NCBI GenBank assembly: GCA_003153555.1
Contig: PLZS01000060.1
Coordinates: 62,001 to 126,000 of the forward strand
Direction of reading: 5' to 3'
Source of the DNA: Candidatus Melainabacteria bacterium
GTDB lineage: Bacteria; Cyanobacteriota; Vampirovibrionia; Obscuribacterales; Obscuribacteraceae
Length of the DNA: 64,000 nt
Translations under genes and position numbers: made by a program
In this document: positions 8,190 to 16,910 of the stretch, in pieces
Position numbering within the stretch: position 1 is the stretch's first letter
Layout of the letters: the number at the start of each line of letters is the position of its first letter
The notes under the pieces: generated by a model
Databases searched by the model: none
What the model saw: only the letters and a program-made list of their open reading frames with translations
What the model was told of the DNA's origin: nothing

Positions 8190-9109
8190 TAACGATCCAA
8201 GATCTCCGCTATTGCCAGATCAACGGCATCCTTTGACGTGTATTTCGGTCGCCAGCCAGTTTTTTTAAGTTTTTCTGTACTTAACTGAACCATGGGTACA
8301 TCTCCAGTCCAGCCGACCTTACCACCAGTGTGGGTGACGCAAACGTTTGGCAATTTCATTGCCTCAATTACTTTTTGCGCAATCCAATTTACGTCTACGG
8401 TATCATCCGAGGCTATATTCAGCAAAGAAACAGGATCTTTCTGTGATTGCAAAACAGTTGAAACTGCCTCATAAAGGTCGCCAACATATAAGTAAGACTT
8501 TGTCTGTTTACCGTCGCCTAAAATTTGAAGATTATTGCTATCACGCTTCAATTTGTTAATGAAGTCAAATACTACGCCATGAGTTTGCCCGCCGCCAACG
8601 ACATTAGCCGGGCGGAGAATTGTTGCACGAAAACCAAACATAGAAGAAAAAGCGCTGATCAAACCCTCTGCAGCTAGTTTGCCTGCGCCGTATAAAGACA
8701 CGGGAAGCAGCGGACCCATGTTCTCAGTGGCGACAGTAGCGCCCAAATCGCCATAGACGCCTGAGCCCGAGAGAAAAACAATTGCTTTAGTGGAACCTCT
8801 GCGCATCGATTCAAGCACGTTGTAGGTTGCTATCGTCGTAAGGTTCAGGTCCAGAGCCGTATCTTTCACCCCAGCTGAAATGTCTGCATTGGCTGCCAAA
8901 TGATAAACAATGTCGTGACCGCCGCTCAGTGCGTTGCTGATTTGTTCGAGATTAAGAAGATCACCTTCAATAAATACGCAGTCCAACGTGCTTTCCGAAG
9001 GCAGCGGTCGTTTATCGAAGATTGTTACCGAGGTTCCGATCTTGAGAAGCTGTTTGGCGAGATAGCCTCCGATGAAGCCGGATCCTCCTGTAATGAACGC
9101 TTTCATCAT
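8186..9109 (-). CDS. NAD-dependent sugar-nucleotide epimerase/dehydratase
   Basis: The 307-residue extended SDR protein is like UDP-glucose 4-epimerase. The NAD site is ITGGSGFIGGYLAKQLL at residues 6-22, followed by VYHLAANAD near residue 68, the active-site tyrosine and lysine in SLYGAGKLAAE (YxxxK) near residue 138, and LRPANVVGGGQTHG. The serine of the triad is in FLSGSGVYGD. It starts at ATG 9109-9107. It likely forms a sugar nucleotide used by the neighbouring glycosyltransferases. The exact sugar cannot be told from the sequence. Confidence 0.85.
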   Translation of the reverse strand: MMKAFITGGSGFIGGYLAKQLLKIGTSVTIFDKRPLPSESTLDCVFIEGDLLNLEQISNALSGGHDIVYHLAANADISAGVKDTALDLNLTTIATYNVLESMRRGSTKAIVFLSGSGVYGDLGATVATENMGPLLPVSLYGAGKLAAEGLISAFSSMFGFRATILRPANVVGGGQTHGVVFDFINKLKRDSNNLQILGDGKQTKSYLYVGDLYEAVSTVLQSQKDPVSLLNIASDDTVDVNWIAQKVIEAMKLPNVCVTHTGGKVGWTGDVPMVQLSTEKLKKTGWRPKYTSKDAVDLAIAEILDRY

Positions 9110-9525
9110 GCCTCAAAAGTTGGGGGCTGCTGGCGGACGATACGAGAAGATAGCACGTTTTAGTGAAGCGCGATTCTGTATTTTTTTCTGCGCTATTTTG
9201 CCGGTTCAAAGTGAGTTCTGATCCGAAATGTCTAAATGACCGCATTGGCAGTCGCCAACTTAGATCAGCCACGCACTGGATACGGTGCAAATATCTGACT
9301 AACAGTGCTCGGGCTGAAACTCAGCTTCGACAACGATCTACTGGTCTTCAGCTCTTGTTCTCGGGACTCCAGCTTGGTCTAAACCGATATCGGTTTAGAC
9401 TCATTCCGCCCTGAACTAAAGCGATATCGGTTGAGATTTGGAAGAGAGTTTGAAAATTTAACAACGCGAATTGAACTTTTTATTCAAAGAGTGCGTTTAA
9501 GAATCTAGTCAAGGGAGGGTAATAG
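9110..9525. other. Divergent intergenic region
   Basis: This 416-bp spacer separates the epimerase (minus) from the transposase-derived chimera (plus). It holds two palindromic repeat copies, listed separately. Immediately before 9526, GGGAGGG at 9512-9518 is a good ribosome site for the chimera. I see no other gene in it; short frames on both strands lack ribosome sites and recognisable content. Confidence 0.5.
9377..9432. repeat. Palindromic repeat, two copies 37 bp apart
   Basis: The first copy is a perfect 24-bp palindrome at 9377-9400 centred on AAACCGATATCGGTTT. The second, AAAGCGATATCGGTTG, begins at 9418 and has one mismatch in the left arm. Core-to-core distance is 37 bp. Located between divergent genes. 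Confidence 0.85.
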
Positions 9526-10647
9526 ATGACTAATTCACATCGAGGAGACCAGGAAAGGAGCCAATATTTCGCACAGCTTGTCTCTGAGGTGGAAATCATA
9601 GACAAACAATTTCCTACAGAGGAGGCTTGTCTTGAAGAAATATGGCGAAGAATGCATCGTGGTAGAAAGTGCGACTCGTGTGGAAGCTCAGTAATGAAGA
9701 GAGACTTCGGTGCAAGATTTGGTAGGTGCAACGGTTGCAACAAAAAAATTTGGATTACATCGGGGACGATCTTTGAAAGAATGAGAAATGTTAGAGCGCA
9801 CCTCGTGCCAATATGCTTGGTCGAGAGAGGCATTCCGTTTAACGCAAGGCAATTACAAAGACTTGTAGGCATCGCTTATTCGTCAGCATGGGCTATTTTT
9901 CAAAAGGTGATGAACGAAGTTAATCAAGTTATGATCGAGAAAGGAATTCCGGTTTCTTCCTTTGATTTCAATCAGGTTATTTGCAAAAGGAGTAAAGAAA
10001 CAGAAGCAAGGAAACATCCATCAACAGAGCAAGAAGAAGTGATCAGTCAGCTTGTCGAAAGGGATTCTAAAGAAGCAATTGATCACATAATCGAGAGCAG
10101 AATTTCCTTGTTTTTAAATCCCAGAACCGAAGCTAAGACCTCAGGCGAAACAGAAAACAAAGAAACAATTTCGATAACTTCAAAAAATAACGATGATGGT
10201 TCTTCAATGAATTTTTGCAGCAGCGAAAAACTGATCTACAAATTATTGTCGAGTCAGCCAGTTTCTATTGATCGATTGGCTGCAGCAACAGGTTTTGAGA
10301 CAAAAGTTGTTGCAGCAGCTCTCACTATGCTCGAGTTGGCGCAATTGATCAAGTGTGGACCCGGGGACTTATTCATTCGATCAACTGAGGCGGTTTTGTC
10401 CCCACGTCCTCAAGATGCAAATGTGATTTCAGAAATAAATCGGGCCATTGATTTCATAAGGCGTCATTTTCACGGTGTTAGCAGAAAGTATCTCCAAAAC
10501 TACTTAGCTGCTTACTGGTGCGCTGTCGATAGAAGTCGATGGCGCAAGGGCGCATTATTCAAACAGTGTATCCGTTCTAGGAGCAGGGGCAGGACTGAAT
10601 TGAAGTTATACGTTTCTCCGCCAACAGTACTGATATGTGCTGCTTAG
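9526..10647 (+). CDS. Chimeric regulator: IS1595/ISXO2-type transposase ends around a DprA-like winged helix
   Basis: The 373-residue protein starts with a transposase-like zinc ribbon (CDSC about residue 46 and CNGC about residue 67), then WITSGTIFERMR and the helix-turn-helix ARQLQRLVGIAYSSAWAIF, the N-terminal layout of IS1595-family transposases. The DDE catalytic core that should follow is absent. Instead there is a charged linker (about 150-225) and a DprA-type winged helix beginning LIYKLLSSQPVSIDRLAAAT near residue 237. Near the C-terminus, FHGVSRKYLQNYLAAYWC resembles the last segment of ISXO2 transposases. It therefore looks like a domesticated DNA-binding protein. The gene is A-rich compared with neighbours and follows the palindromic repeats, which suggests transfer. 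Confidence 0.65.
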   Translation: MTNSHRGDQERSQYFAQLVSEVEIIDKQFPTEEACLEEIWRRMHRGRKCDSCGSSVMKRDFGARFGRCNGCNKKIWITSGTIFERMRNVRAHLVPICLVERGIPFNARQLQRLVGIAYSSAWAIFQKVMNEVNQVMIEKGIPVSSFDFNQVICKRSKETEARKHPSTEQEEVISQLVERDSKEAIDHIIESRISLFLNPRTEAKTSGETENKETISITSKNNDDGSSMNFCSSEKLIYKLLSSQPVSIDRLAAATGFETKVVAAALTMLELAQLIKCGPGDLFIRSTEAVLSPRPQDANVISEINRAIDFIRRHFHGVSRKYLQNYLAAYWCAVDRSRWRKGALFKQCIRSRSRGRTELKLYVSPPTVLICAA

Positions 10648-10702
10648 AAGAAGGAAGAAGACGAGCGGAATTGTCAAAACAGGCTGAGGGCGTAATTATG
10701 CT

Positions 10703-10830
10703 AAAAAAAACGGGCGTTGGCAGGGTCTGCTGAATTCCTCCAGCGGACCGACCATTCGCCCTGTAAGCCCTACTTATTTAGGGCAAAGCCACGCAAACCA
10801 GAAACCGATCATCTACTGATTTATATATTC
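10703..10830 (-). ncRNA. Candidate structured small RNA ending in an intrinsic terminator
   Basis: Read on the minus strand, a 6-bp hairpin (10784-10779 with 10772-10767, loop of six) is followed by a long nested stem. GGGCG (10761-10757) pairs with CGCCC (10716-10712) and encloses a 9-bp stem (10749-10741 with 10732-10724, one G-U pair, loop of 8). Then comes a run of eight T at 10710-10703. This is a strong terminator and more structure than a simple terminator needs. It could also be the 3' end of the methyltransferase transcript from 10959. I match it to no known RNA family. Confidence 0.45.
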
Positions 10831-10832
10831 CC

Positions 10833-10859
10833 GCTATATGACATCCTAAACTCTGTCAA
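10833..10859 (-). promoter_or_regulatory. Possible promoter of the small RNA
   Basis: On the minus strand TTGACA at 10859-10854 is a perfect -35 box. TATAGC at 10838-10833 is a possible -10 box, but the spacing is only 15 bp, so strength is uncertain. Transcription would start near 10825. Confidence 0.35.
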
Positions 10860-10958
10860 TATTAACGTATGATAATGGGCGATTACAGTCAGTTTGACTG
10901 GGTTTGCCTCCTCTTTACCTATCGAATAAGCAAGTGCAGGGCGTTTCCACTGCTTCGT

Positions 10959-11972
10959 TCAAACCTGTTGATCGACAAAAGGTTTGCGCAACAAGATGGA
11001 CATGTTCGATGTTTTTCCGGTTGTCGTCTTTTGTACTACGTCGAAAAAAGTAAAGATGGATACAGCGCATAGATTTTTCAGGTTGTTTTTTTGAAAGTCC
11101 GATGGAGGGAATAGATAATCGGCTAACTTTTTGTACTGAGGTTTAGCACTTAACAGTGAATGGAATGACCAGTTCCAGAATGCTGGTGCGGGGTGGTATT
11201 CGATTTTGATCACTTCAAAACCTAACTCACGAGCCAAGTTGGTGATTGATTCAGCGCTGTAAAACACCCAATGTCTGGGAAAGTGGTATCCGCCCCAGTG
11301 ATTGCGACGAAATATGCGAGCGTCTAGCGAGTCGATGTTAGGTGTCTCAAGCAAAAGAATACCTCCAGGCTTAAGCGCGTAAAAGGCACGCCGCACAAAA
11401 TTTTTGGAGTCTGCAACATGTTCGATGACGTGAGTAGCTACGGCCATGTCAAAATAGTCATTTGGCAGCGAAACTTCTTCAAAGCGACCATGATACACAG
11501 TGTGACCAGCTTGCCGAGCTCGTTCCACCGCGACTTGATCGAAGTCAACTCCGAAGGTTTGGATCGTTCTAGATTTGATTTGCCGATACCAATTTAACGC
11601 CCTTCCGTCGGCGCACCCGATATCTAGTACGTTCAACTCCTTGTTGCCACCACATTGAGCGATCGCCTTTTCTAATCGATGCAAGTAAACATATTTGCGT
11701 GCTCGATAAAGCAATGAGTCGTCGTTTTCAATCTCCACATTCTTCGATTGAAGGTGGTAAGCGTAATATTCAGGAGGATAGATTGTGGCTAATTCCGATA
11801 CATCGGGGCGCGGATTCAAGTAGTGCAAACCGCAATTCTTGCACTTGACCACGGTGAATTCATCCTTAGTCGTGTTGTCATACTCGTGTTCAATACCGCT
11901 TGTGACGAAATCGGACTCCGCCGAACCGCAGTTATTGCAAGTCACTTCAACTTTCTTGATGCCGATTTTCAT
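10959..11972 (-). CDS. Zinc-finger plus SAM-dependent methyltransferase (paralogue)
   Basis: The 337-residue protein shares its whole architecture with the methyltransferase at 5636: CNNC and CKNC zinc-finger pairs, EHEYDNTT, LNPRPDVSEL, SAM loop VLDIGCADGRALNWY near residue 115, THVIEHVADS and HWGGYHFPRHWVFYS. It belongs to the class I methyltransferase family that modifies small molecules, sugars or lipids; no substrate can be deduced. Its ATG start at 11972 gives the reference N-terminus used to correct the paralogue's start. It is divergent from the Ppx gene with about 100 bp between. Confidence 0.82.
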   Translation of the reverse strand: MKIGIKKVEVTCNNCGSAESDFVTSGIEHEYDNTTKDEFTVVKCKNCGLHYLNPRPDVSELATIYPPEYYAYHLQSKNVEIENDDSLLYRARKYVYLHRLEKAIAQCGGNKELNVLDIGCADGRALNWYRQIKSRTIQTFGVDFDQVAVERARQAGHTVYHGRFEEVSLPNDYFDMAVATHVIEHVADSKNFVRRAFYALKPGGILLLETPNIDSLDARIFRRNHWGGYHFPRHWVFYSAESITNLARELGFEVIKIEYHPAPAFWNWSFHSLLSAKPQYKKLADYLFPPSDFQKNNLKNLCAVSIFTFFDVVQKTTTGKTSNMSILLRKPFVDQQV

Positions 11973-12074
11973 TAGTGCTCACGCTTCTAAACGTTATGTC
12001 CTAAATTATATGCACCTGAACGCGCGAACCATCCTCAGCAGCTTACAATTTAGCTGGCGACCGGAAATTCACTT

Positions 12075-13730
12075 ATGCAAATCCGCAAAATCAATAAACC
12101 TCGCAGTAAACGGACAGGATCCTGGGTACGTGTTCGAGGCGGACCTGTTGTCGCCTGTATTGATATGGGCACAAATTCGTTTCACATGGTCGTTTGTCAG
12201 GCGACCCCCGAGCGAGACCATTTTGAGGTCATTACCAAGGTTAAAGAGGCGGTACCTTTCTTTAGACGCGCTTTGTCGGCTCATTTCATTGATGATGTGG
12301 CGATGCGATCTGCCTTACGCATTTTAAAAGACATGCTCAAAAAAGCTATAGAGAACGATGCGACTACGGTAATTGCAGTGGCTACCTCAGCCGTACGTGA
12401 ATCAAAAAATGGCGAGGAGGTACTACAAAGGATTCGCCAGGAATTAAAGTTAGACGCCAAAATGATCTCCGGAAAAGAAGAAGCCCGGCTGATTTACTTG
12501 GGAGTGCTTTGGAGCATGCCCGATTTAAGCGATACGTTTGCAATCGTCGACATCGGCGGTGGTAGCACCGAAGTTATAGTTGGCGACAGAATCCAGACGT
12601 TCTTTACCGAGTCGTACAAGCTCGGTGCGGCCCGATTAACGCAACGCTTCTTTAAGAAAGGAGAGCCGACAGAAAGCAGCATTCGTGAACTTCACGATGA
12701 AGTTCGCGGCGTTTTGCGCCCGGCTGCAGCCCGAGTCGAAAGCGTTGGTGGTTTCGGTAAGTTGATTGGCACCTCAGGCACGGTGCAGGCTCTAGCCAAA
12801 ATTGATCGTGAACGTTTGAAGAGACCTTATGCTGAGTTGCACGGTTGGACGCTCAACATTGAGCGTCTTGAAAGCATCGTCCAATATTTAGAAGAGTCCT
12901 CGTTGAAAGGCGATCGCATCAAGGGAGTTAGCGCTGATCGCAATCAAACTGTGCTGGCTGGAGCCGTTGTTTTGCTTGAGACGATGCGATCCTTTCGAGC
13001 CACGGAAACAGTTGTCTGTTCGGCAGCTTTGCGAGAAGGGGTAATCGTCGATCGGTTTTTGCAAACCGGTTGGCTTAACGCCGGTTTAGAGCACCACCGC
13101 GATCCACGATCGGCAAGTGTTCATACTTTGCTTGATAAATATCACGGTAGCTTTGAACATGCTGAACAGGTAGCACGTCTTTCAAGTGAAATATTTCTCC
13201 AGACGCGAGGCATCCTTCATGAATACTCCGAAGAGGTTGGACATTTGCTGTGGTCAGCTGCCATGTTGCATGACGTGGGAATGTTCATCGGTCGAAATGG
13301 GCATCATAAGCACTCTTATTACTTAATCCGAAATGGTGGAATGCTTGGCCACTCGGAAGAAGAAGTAGCGGTGATTGCAAGCATCGCTCGCTACCACCGT
13401 GGAAGTGAACCAAAAGATTCCCACGAAGCCTATTTCACCATAGCTCCTGAAGAACGAAAGGTGATGTGGGACATGGCTGCAATCCTCAGACTTGCGGAGG
13501 CGTTAGATCGCAGTCATAGACAGGTCGTCAAAAACCTCTCGGTAGTTATCGAAGGCGCGCCCGGAAACTCGATGTTAGCTGCGACGATGAAACTAAACAT
13601 AGATGTTGTCTCGGGTGAAAATTCCTATTCAGAAGCATGGGCACTAAATGAGAAGAAGAGCTTTTTTGAAGACCGATTTCACGTCAAGCTTGAGCTGTCC
13701 GTAGGTGCCGAAAGGGTGTCAGCCCGTTGA
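12075..13730 (+). CDS. ppx: Ppx/GppA phosphatase with C-terminal HD domain
   Basis: The 551-residue protein joins an actin-like exopolyphosphatase/guanosine pentaphosphatase part to an HD-type phosphohydrolase-like part, as in E. coli Ppx. The N-terminal phosphate site is CIDMGTNSFHMVV near residue 30. The second phosphate loop is IVDIGGGSTEVIV near residue 157 and a further loop is GTSGTVQALA. The HD part has MLHDVGMFIGRNGHHKHSYY near residue 395. Its role is release of phosphate from polyphosphate or hydrolysis of pppGpp. The ATG at 12075 is chosen; the first 20 residues are basic. The start is divergent from the methyltransferase, and palindromic repeats follow the stop. Confidence 0.85.
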   Translation: MQIRKINKPRSKRTGSWVRVRGGPVVACIDMGTNSFHMVVCQATPERDHFEVITKVKEAVPFFRRALSAHFIDDVAMRSALRILKDMLKKAIENDATTVIAVATSAVRESKNGEEVLQRIRQELKLDAKMISGKEEARLIYLGVLWSMPDLSDTFAIVDIGGGSTEVIVGDRIQTFFTESYKLGAARLTQRFFKKGEPTESSIRELHDEVRGVLRPAAARVESVGGFGKLIGTSGTVQALAKIDRERLKRPYAELHGWTLNIERLESIVQYLEESSLKGDRIKGVSADRNQTVLAGAVVLLETMRSFRATETVVCSAALREGVIVDRFLQTGWLNAGLEHHRDPRSASVHTLLDKYHGSFEHAEQVARLSSEIFLQTRGILHEYSEEVGHLLWSAAMLHDVGMFIGRNGHHKHSYYLIRNGGMLGHSEEEVAVIASIARYHRGSEPKDSHEAYFTIAPEERKVMWDMAAILRLAEALDRSHRQVVKNLSVVIEGAPGNSMLAATMKLNIDVVSGENSYSEAWALNEKKSFFEDRFHVKLELSVGAERVSAR

Positions 13731-13763
13731 GCTGAAGATAACGCCTGAGATCGACAGAAATAT

Positions 13764-13840
13764 AAACCGATATCGGTTGAGATCCGAGAAAGCCCTAAAC
13801 CGATATCGGTTTATATTCCATAAAAGTAAACCGATAAGTT
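13764..13840. repeat. Palindromic repeat cluster, three copies
   Basis: Copies with cores at 13766 and 13799 are complete (AAACCGATATCGGTTG and AAACCGATATCGGTTT). A third at 13828 is a half copy (AAACCGATAAG). Core spacings are 33 and 31 bp. It lies between the convergent ppx and SRPBCC genes. Confidence 0.85.
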
Positions 13841-13888
13841 CTTACGAGACTACGAGCTACGCGCCAAATCCGGACAGGGAGGACCTTT

Positions 13889-14557
13889 CTATTCTGTCTT
13901 GCTGCCGCTGGCAGCGACTTTTGAATGCATACTTTCGGCCATCTCTTTAATATGGGCCAGTCGTTTGTCCAGCTTTTTTTGAGTCAAGTTATTGAAGATC
14001 ATTTTTGGCACGGGTACACCCATGTCCAGGTGTGTAGACAGTTCCAAGACTGTTGCTTTGCCGTTTTCTGCCGGCGTAAAAATCCAGCTTCCTTCCATAG
14101 CTTTGAAGTGATCAGATTTCAAAAGCTTGTAGTCGATTCTCTGGTTTGGCACCTCTGTGTGATGCATTAAACAAATAGCTGAGCCAATCACAGGGAGTAA
14201 ACAGAATTTTTGTTCGAGCTTTTGTTCATTCACACCTTGCTCGATGATTTTGCTGTAGGCGATGTCAGGATCGTGCTTACGTTCCTCATGCACCGAGTAC
14301 CAAACAACATCGAGTGGTGCTTTGATGAGGATCTTAGACTGCACTCGATGCTTTTCCGAAGCGGGTTTTTCAACTGCGTCGATCATATTGGGAGACTCGC
14401 TTGTGGGAACGCTAGTTTTTTGGCCTGGAAACTTGAACGCTTGCCCAGGCGGTGTTAAGCCCATTAACAGTACCAGTGCCGTAGTAGTGTATACGGTGAC
14501 TCGGATCTTGGCGGACCTGATTAAGTACGAGTTCAAGAAGTCTCCAGTGCTGACCAA
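13889..14557 (-). CDS. Exported SRPBCC/START-like lipid-binding fold protein
   Basis: The 222-residue protein begins with a hydrophobic stretch (VTVYTTTALVLLMGLTPPGQAF), a likely signal peptide or anchor. From about residue 70 it continues as a helix-grip SRPBCC domain: VQSKILIKAPLDVVWYSVHE, later ATVLELSTHLDMGVPVPK, and a C-terminal amphipathic helix rich in lysine. SRPBCC proteins bind hydrophobic ligands or act as cyclases, and ligand identity cannot be judged here. It is transcribed away from the ICMT-like gene's cluster and faces ppx across the repeats. Confidence 0.7.
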   Translation of the reverse strand: MVSTGDFLNSYLIRSAKIRVTVYTTTALVLLMGLTPPGQAFKFPGQKTSVPTSESPNMIDAVEKPASEKHRVQSKILIKAPLDVVWYSVHEERKHDPDIAYSKIIEQGVNEQKLEQKFCLLPVIGSAICLMHHTEVPNQRIDYKLLKSDHFKAMEGSWIFTPAENGKATVLELSTHLDMGVPVPKMIFNNLTQKKLDKRLAHIKEMAESMHSKVAASGSKTE

Positions 14558-14746
14558 TAACGCACAGTGTCAGCGTTTTCTTTACTTGATAACTAGACTA
14601 CCATAGCGCATGGCAACTTGAAAGCGAACATGCCACCATTAGAAAATACTGAGCTTGGGTGGTTATGCAAGTATTGGCTATGGAAGTGCTTGCAATCTGC
14701 CGTTAGCTGCCGCGCAAACTACCCTAAGTCCAGCTTCTGCTGCGGT

Positions 14747-15394
14747 TTATACGCCGATTGGGAAAAAACGTGGCACTAGTCGACGCCACTTCATGTTTTC
14801 TGCGTAATCTTTGTAGCTTTGTCCTAGATTCTCAATAAGAAGCTGTTCTTCGTATTTCGCCCGGCGCAGCCATAGTGGCGCGACCACGAAGAGCGTAAAA
14901 AGCGCTCCGAGAACAGATGTTGAGGCCAGCGAAGAGCCAAGCAGTGACTGAATAATGCCCGAGTAGGCTGGATGCATCACAAGGCTCAGTAATCCAGTGT
15001 CTCGAACGGCATGGTTGTCCATTACTTCAGCATCAGTCGAGAACATTTCGCCTAACGAATACCAACCTCCGATCATGAAAATCAAGCCGCTTAGCAAGAT
15101 GGCGCAACCGACCCAAGACATAATGCTGACAAAGCCAGTGGGCTCGCCACCGGTTAGCGCGAAGAAAGGCACTAGGTAAGGAGGCAAAACGCCCATGTAG
15201 GTTAGAAAACCGATCGCAATGATAATCACATTGGCCAGTGACATCAACTGTGGTGCGCGCTGGATGAGAAAGTTTTGCTCATACTTGACCCCGGTTCCCC
15301 TGCGCGTGAACCCCTTAATTAACACCGGCGCGGATACCAGCGCACCAAGGCCCAGCAGACTGAACGCCACTATCGAAGGCGTGTTAATTGCCAC
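14747..15394 (-). CDS. Isoprenylcysteine carboxyl methyltransferase-like membrane protein
   Basis: The 215-residue protein has about five hydrophobic segments and the C-terminal signature of the ICMT/PEMT family: AYSG after HP (VMHPAYSGIIQSLLG near residue 150), then RAKYEEQLLIENLGQSYKDY near the end, which binds SAM. Bacterial members methylate small lipophilic or unknown substrates at the inner membrane. It starts immediately after the DUF1571 gene's stop on the minus strand, so the two are likely co-transcribed. The substrate is unknown. Confidence 0.65.
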   Translation of the reverse strand: MAINTPSIVAFSLLGLGALVSAPVLIKGFTRRGTGVKYEQNFLIQRAPQLMSLANVIIIAIGFLTYMGVLPPYLVPFFALTGGEPTGFVSIMSWVGCAILLSGLIFMIGGWYSLGEMFSTDAEVMDNHAVRDTGLLSLVMHPAYSGIIQSLLGSSLASTSVLGALFTLFVVAPLWLRRAKYEEQLLIENLGQSYKDYAENMKWRRLVPRFFPIGV

Positions 15395-16171
15395 TTAGTT
15401 GTCCCCCTTAATCGTGAAAACATTATCTGATAGAGGCGCCGCTTTGAAATTGTTCCAAGTACTGTGCGCCCACAAGGTTCCGTCTCTGTAATCCCACCAT
15501 TCAACCGGCAAATTGGTTTCGGGATCAAACAAGGCTCGTTTGAACAAAGTTCCGCTAGGACCGCCTTTGTAAAGTTCGAAGACATTTACTTTTTCAGGTC
15601 GACTGCCTATCTGAACTTGAGTCTCTGTCATACGCGGATAGTCACCGCCCTTGATGTAACCCTCAACTGCTTCAGCTAAGGAGACGAAGTCAGATTTGAC
15701 CATTGGCCATCCATTTGCAGAGAGGAGCATGTTGCTGTCAGGTGAAAGAGTGGCTGTGAAAAATTTCAAGGCACCACCCATGTGCGCCTTGACTTTCCCG
15801 TCTGCCATGAGCACCGCTACAGAACCCTTTTTAGGACCGCCTGTTTGTTCAATGCGCAACAGCCTTTTCTTTTTGAAGTAGAGATTGCCAGTGTCTGTAA
15901 CCGTGCCATCAGTCTTAAAGACTGTCATTTGATAATTGAACTGATAGCTGTTGAAAGCTTCTGATGCTTTTAGCCAACTGTCGATTAATGGTTTTCCATC
16001 TTTCATGGCATTGGAAAAAGTTTCACGCGATAAACCAGCCGCATTTCCGAGTAATTCTTTCTTCCCTGATCGCGCAAGGGCACCAGGAGCAAGAGCAAAG
16101 ACAAATAGTGCCATCAGGCATAGTGACAGGCCCAGAAGTTTTGTGGCGACAGGGGTACCGCTAAGTTTCAA
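15395..16171 (-). CDS. Exported DUF1571/LolA-like protein
   Basis: About 258 residues, with TTG as start at 16171. Upstream of it, in the tail of the preceding gene, GAGGATAGG at 16183-16175 is a good ribosome site. The longer ATG version would overlap that gene by about 150 bp and lacks support. A signal peptide follows (KLLGLSLCLMALFVFALAPG), cleaved near AXA in GALARSG. The mature part has beta-rich sequence such as VTDTGNLYFKKKRLLRIEQ and a closing VEWWDYRDGTLWA, like DUF1571/LolA-type periplasmic proteins that bind lipid or sense the envelope. It is the middle gene of an operon with the TenA-like and ICMT-like genes. Confidence 0.7.
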   Translation of the reverse strand: MKLSGTPVATKLLGLSLCLMALFVFALAPGALARSGKKELLGNAAGLSRETFSNAMKDGKPLIDSWLKASEAFNSYQFNYQMTVFKTDGTVTDTGNLYFKKKRLLRIEQTGGPKKGSVAVLMADGKVKAHMGGALKFFTATLSPDSNMLLSANGWPMVKSDFVSLAEAVEGYIKGGDYPRMTETQVQIGSRPEKVNVFELYKGGPSGTLFKRALFDPETNLPVEWWDYRDGTLWAHSTWNNFKAAPLSDNVFTIKGDN

Positions 16172-16175
16172 ATTC

Positions 16176-16910
16176 CTATCCTCGTTTGTTTTGGGCGAGA
16201 CTGAGATCTTTTTTGCTTTGAGGCATTCCGGTTTGAGGGCATTGCAAGAAAGCAAACACAGCCTGTAAAACGGACTCCACTGGTTGTGGCAGTTGGTCCG
16301 TAGAATGTTGATTAAGGTCCTCAAGCATCCGCTTTAGCCACAACGCATGTTTTGTTTGTGGTTTTGTATGAAGGTGTAGCCATTTTAGCCCTTCTTCGAG
16401 TTCTTCTTGTGAATAACCAGAGCCGCACTCGTAGAAGTATCGTTCGAACAGTGGTAATGCTGATCGGCAAAACGCTGTCGCCGCCAGTTCGGCCGTCACA
16501 ATGGCCAAAATGCCGTCATGATAATTAGGGCTGTGGCAATAGTTGCGCATTACTTCACAAAGATGTCGGGTCGATGAACTTGGTATTTCCAACGCCAGTT
16601 CTTCGGGATTTAGGCGGGCTAATTGACATTGCTTTACGAAAAGGCCCTGATAAATTCTTTCATCGTCAGACAGTTCGTTTAGCAAAGACCTGGCTGCATC
16701 CATTTGCGGCGGTAAGGCATCTCTTACTGCCGCGATGTTTTCTGGTAACTGTTGAATGAAGTGCCAGAGCTGTCGGCAGCATTTACGACCTGACTGAAAA
16801 GTTTCGATAGTGTCATCTTGCGTAGACAAAATGGAGCTGTTCGAACAACCCCAATTGATTTGGCGAAGTAAGCTCGGCATCCAGCCAGGCAAGTGCCGCA
16901 TAGTGAACAT
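16176..16910 (-). CDS. Helical protein, possible TenA/heme-oxygenase-like fold
   Basis: A 244-residue, strongly helical protein without signal or membrane segments. The central part, YCHSPNYHDGILAIVTAELA, FERYFYECGSGYSQEELEEG and LHLHTKPQTKHALWLKRML, has the spacing of acidic and histidine residues seen in TenA/PqqC/diiron heme-oxygenase-like proteins. This is a pattern resemblance and not a firm match. The first 30 residues may not be translated; the start is uncertain. It leads an operon with the DUF1571 and ICMT-like genes. Confidence 0.45.
   Translation of the reverse strand: MFTMRHLPGWMPSLLRQINWGCSNSSILSTQDDTIETFQSGRKCCRQLWHFIQQLPENIAAVRDALPPQMDAARSLLNELSDDERIYQGLFVKQCQLARLNPEELALEIPSSSTRHLCEVMRNYCHSPNYHDGILAIVTAELAATAFCRSALPLFERYFYECGSGYSQEELEEGLKWLHLHTKPQTKHALWLKRMLEDLNQHSTDQLPQPVESVLQAVFAFLQCPQTGMPQSKKDLSLAQNKRG

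Noticed and set aside
10701-10800. Known riboswitch or signal recognition particle RNA
   Set aside because: Compared by eye with c-di-GMP riboswitch and SRP RNA motifs; the conserved loops are absent, so only a novel RNA or a terminator is claimed.
15395-16324. Longer ATG start for the DUF1571-like gene
   Set aside because: It would overlap the upstream gene by about 150 bp and put 50 unlikely residues before the signal peptide; TTG 16171 has a good ribosome site.
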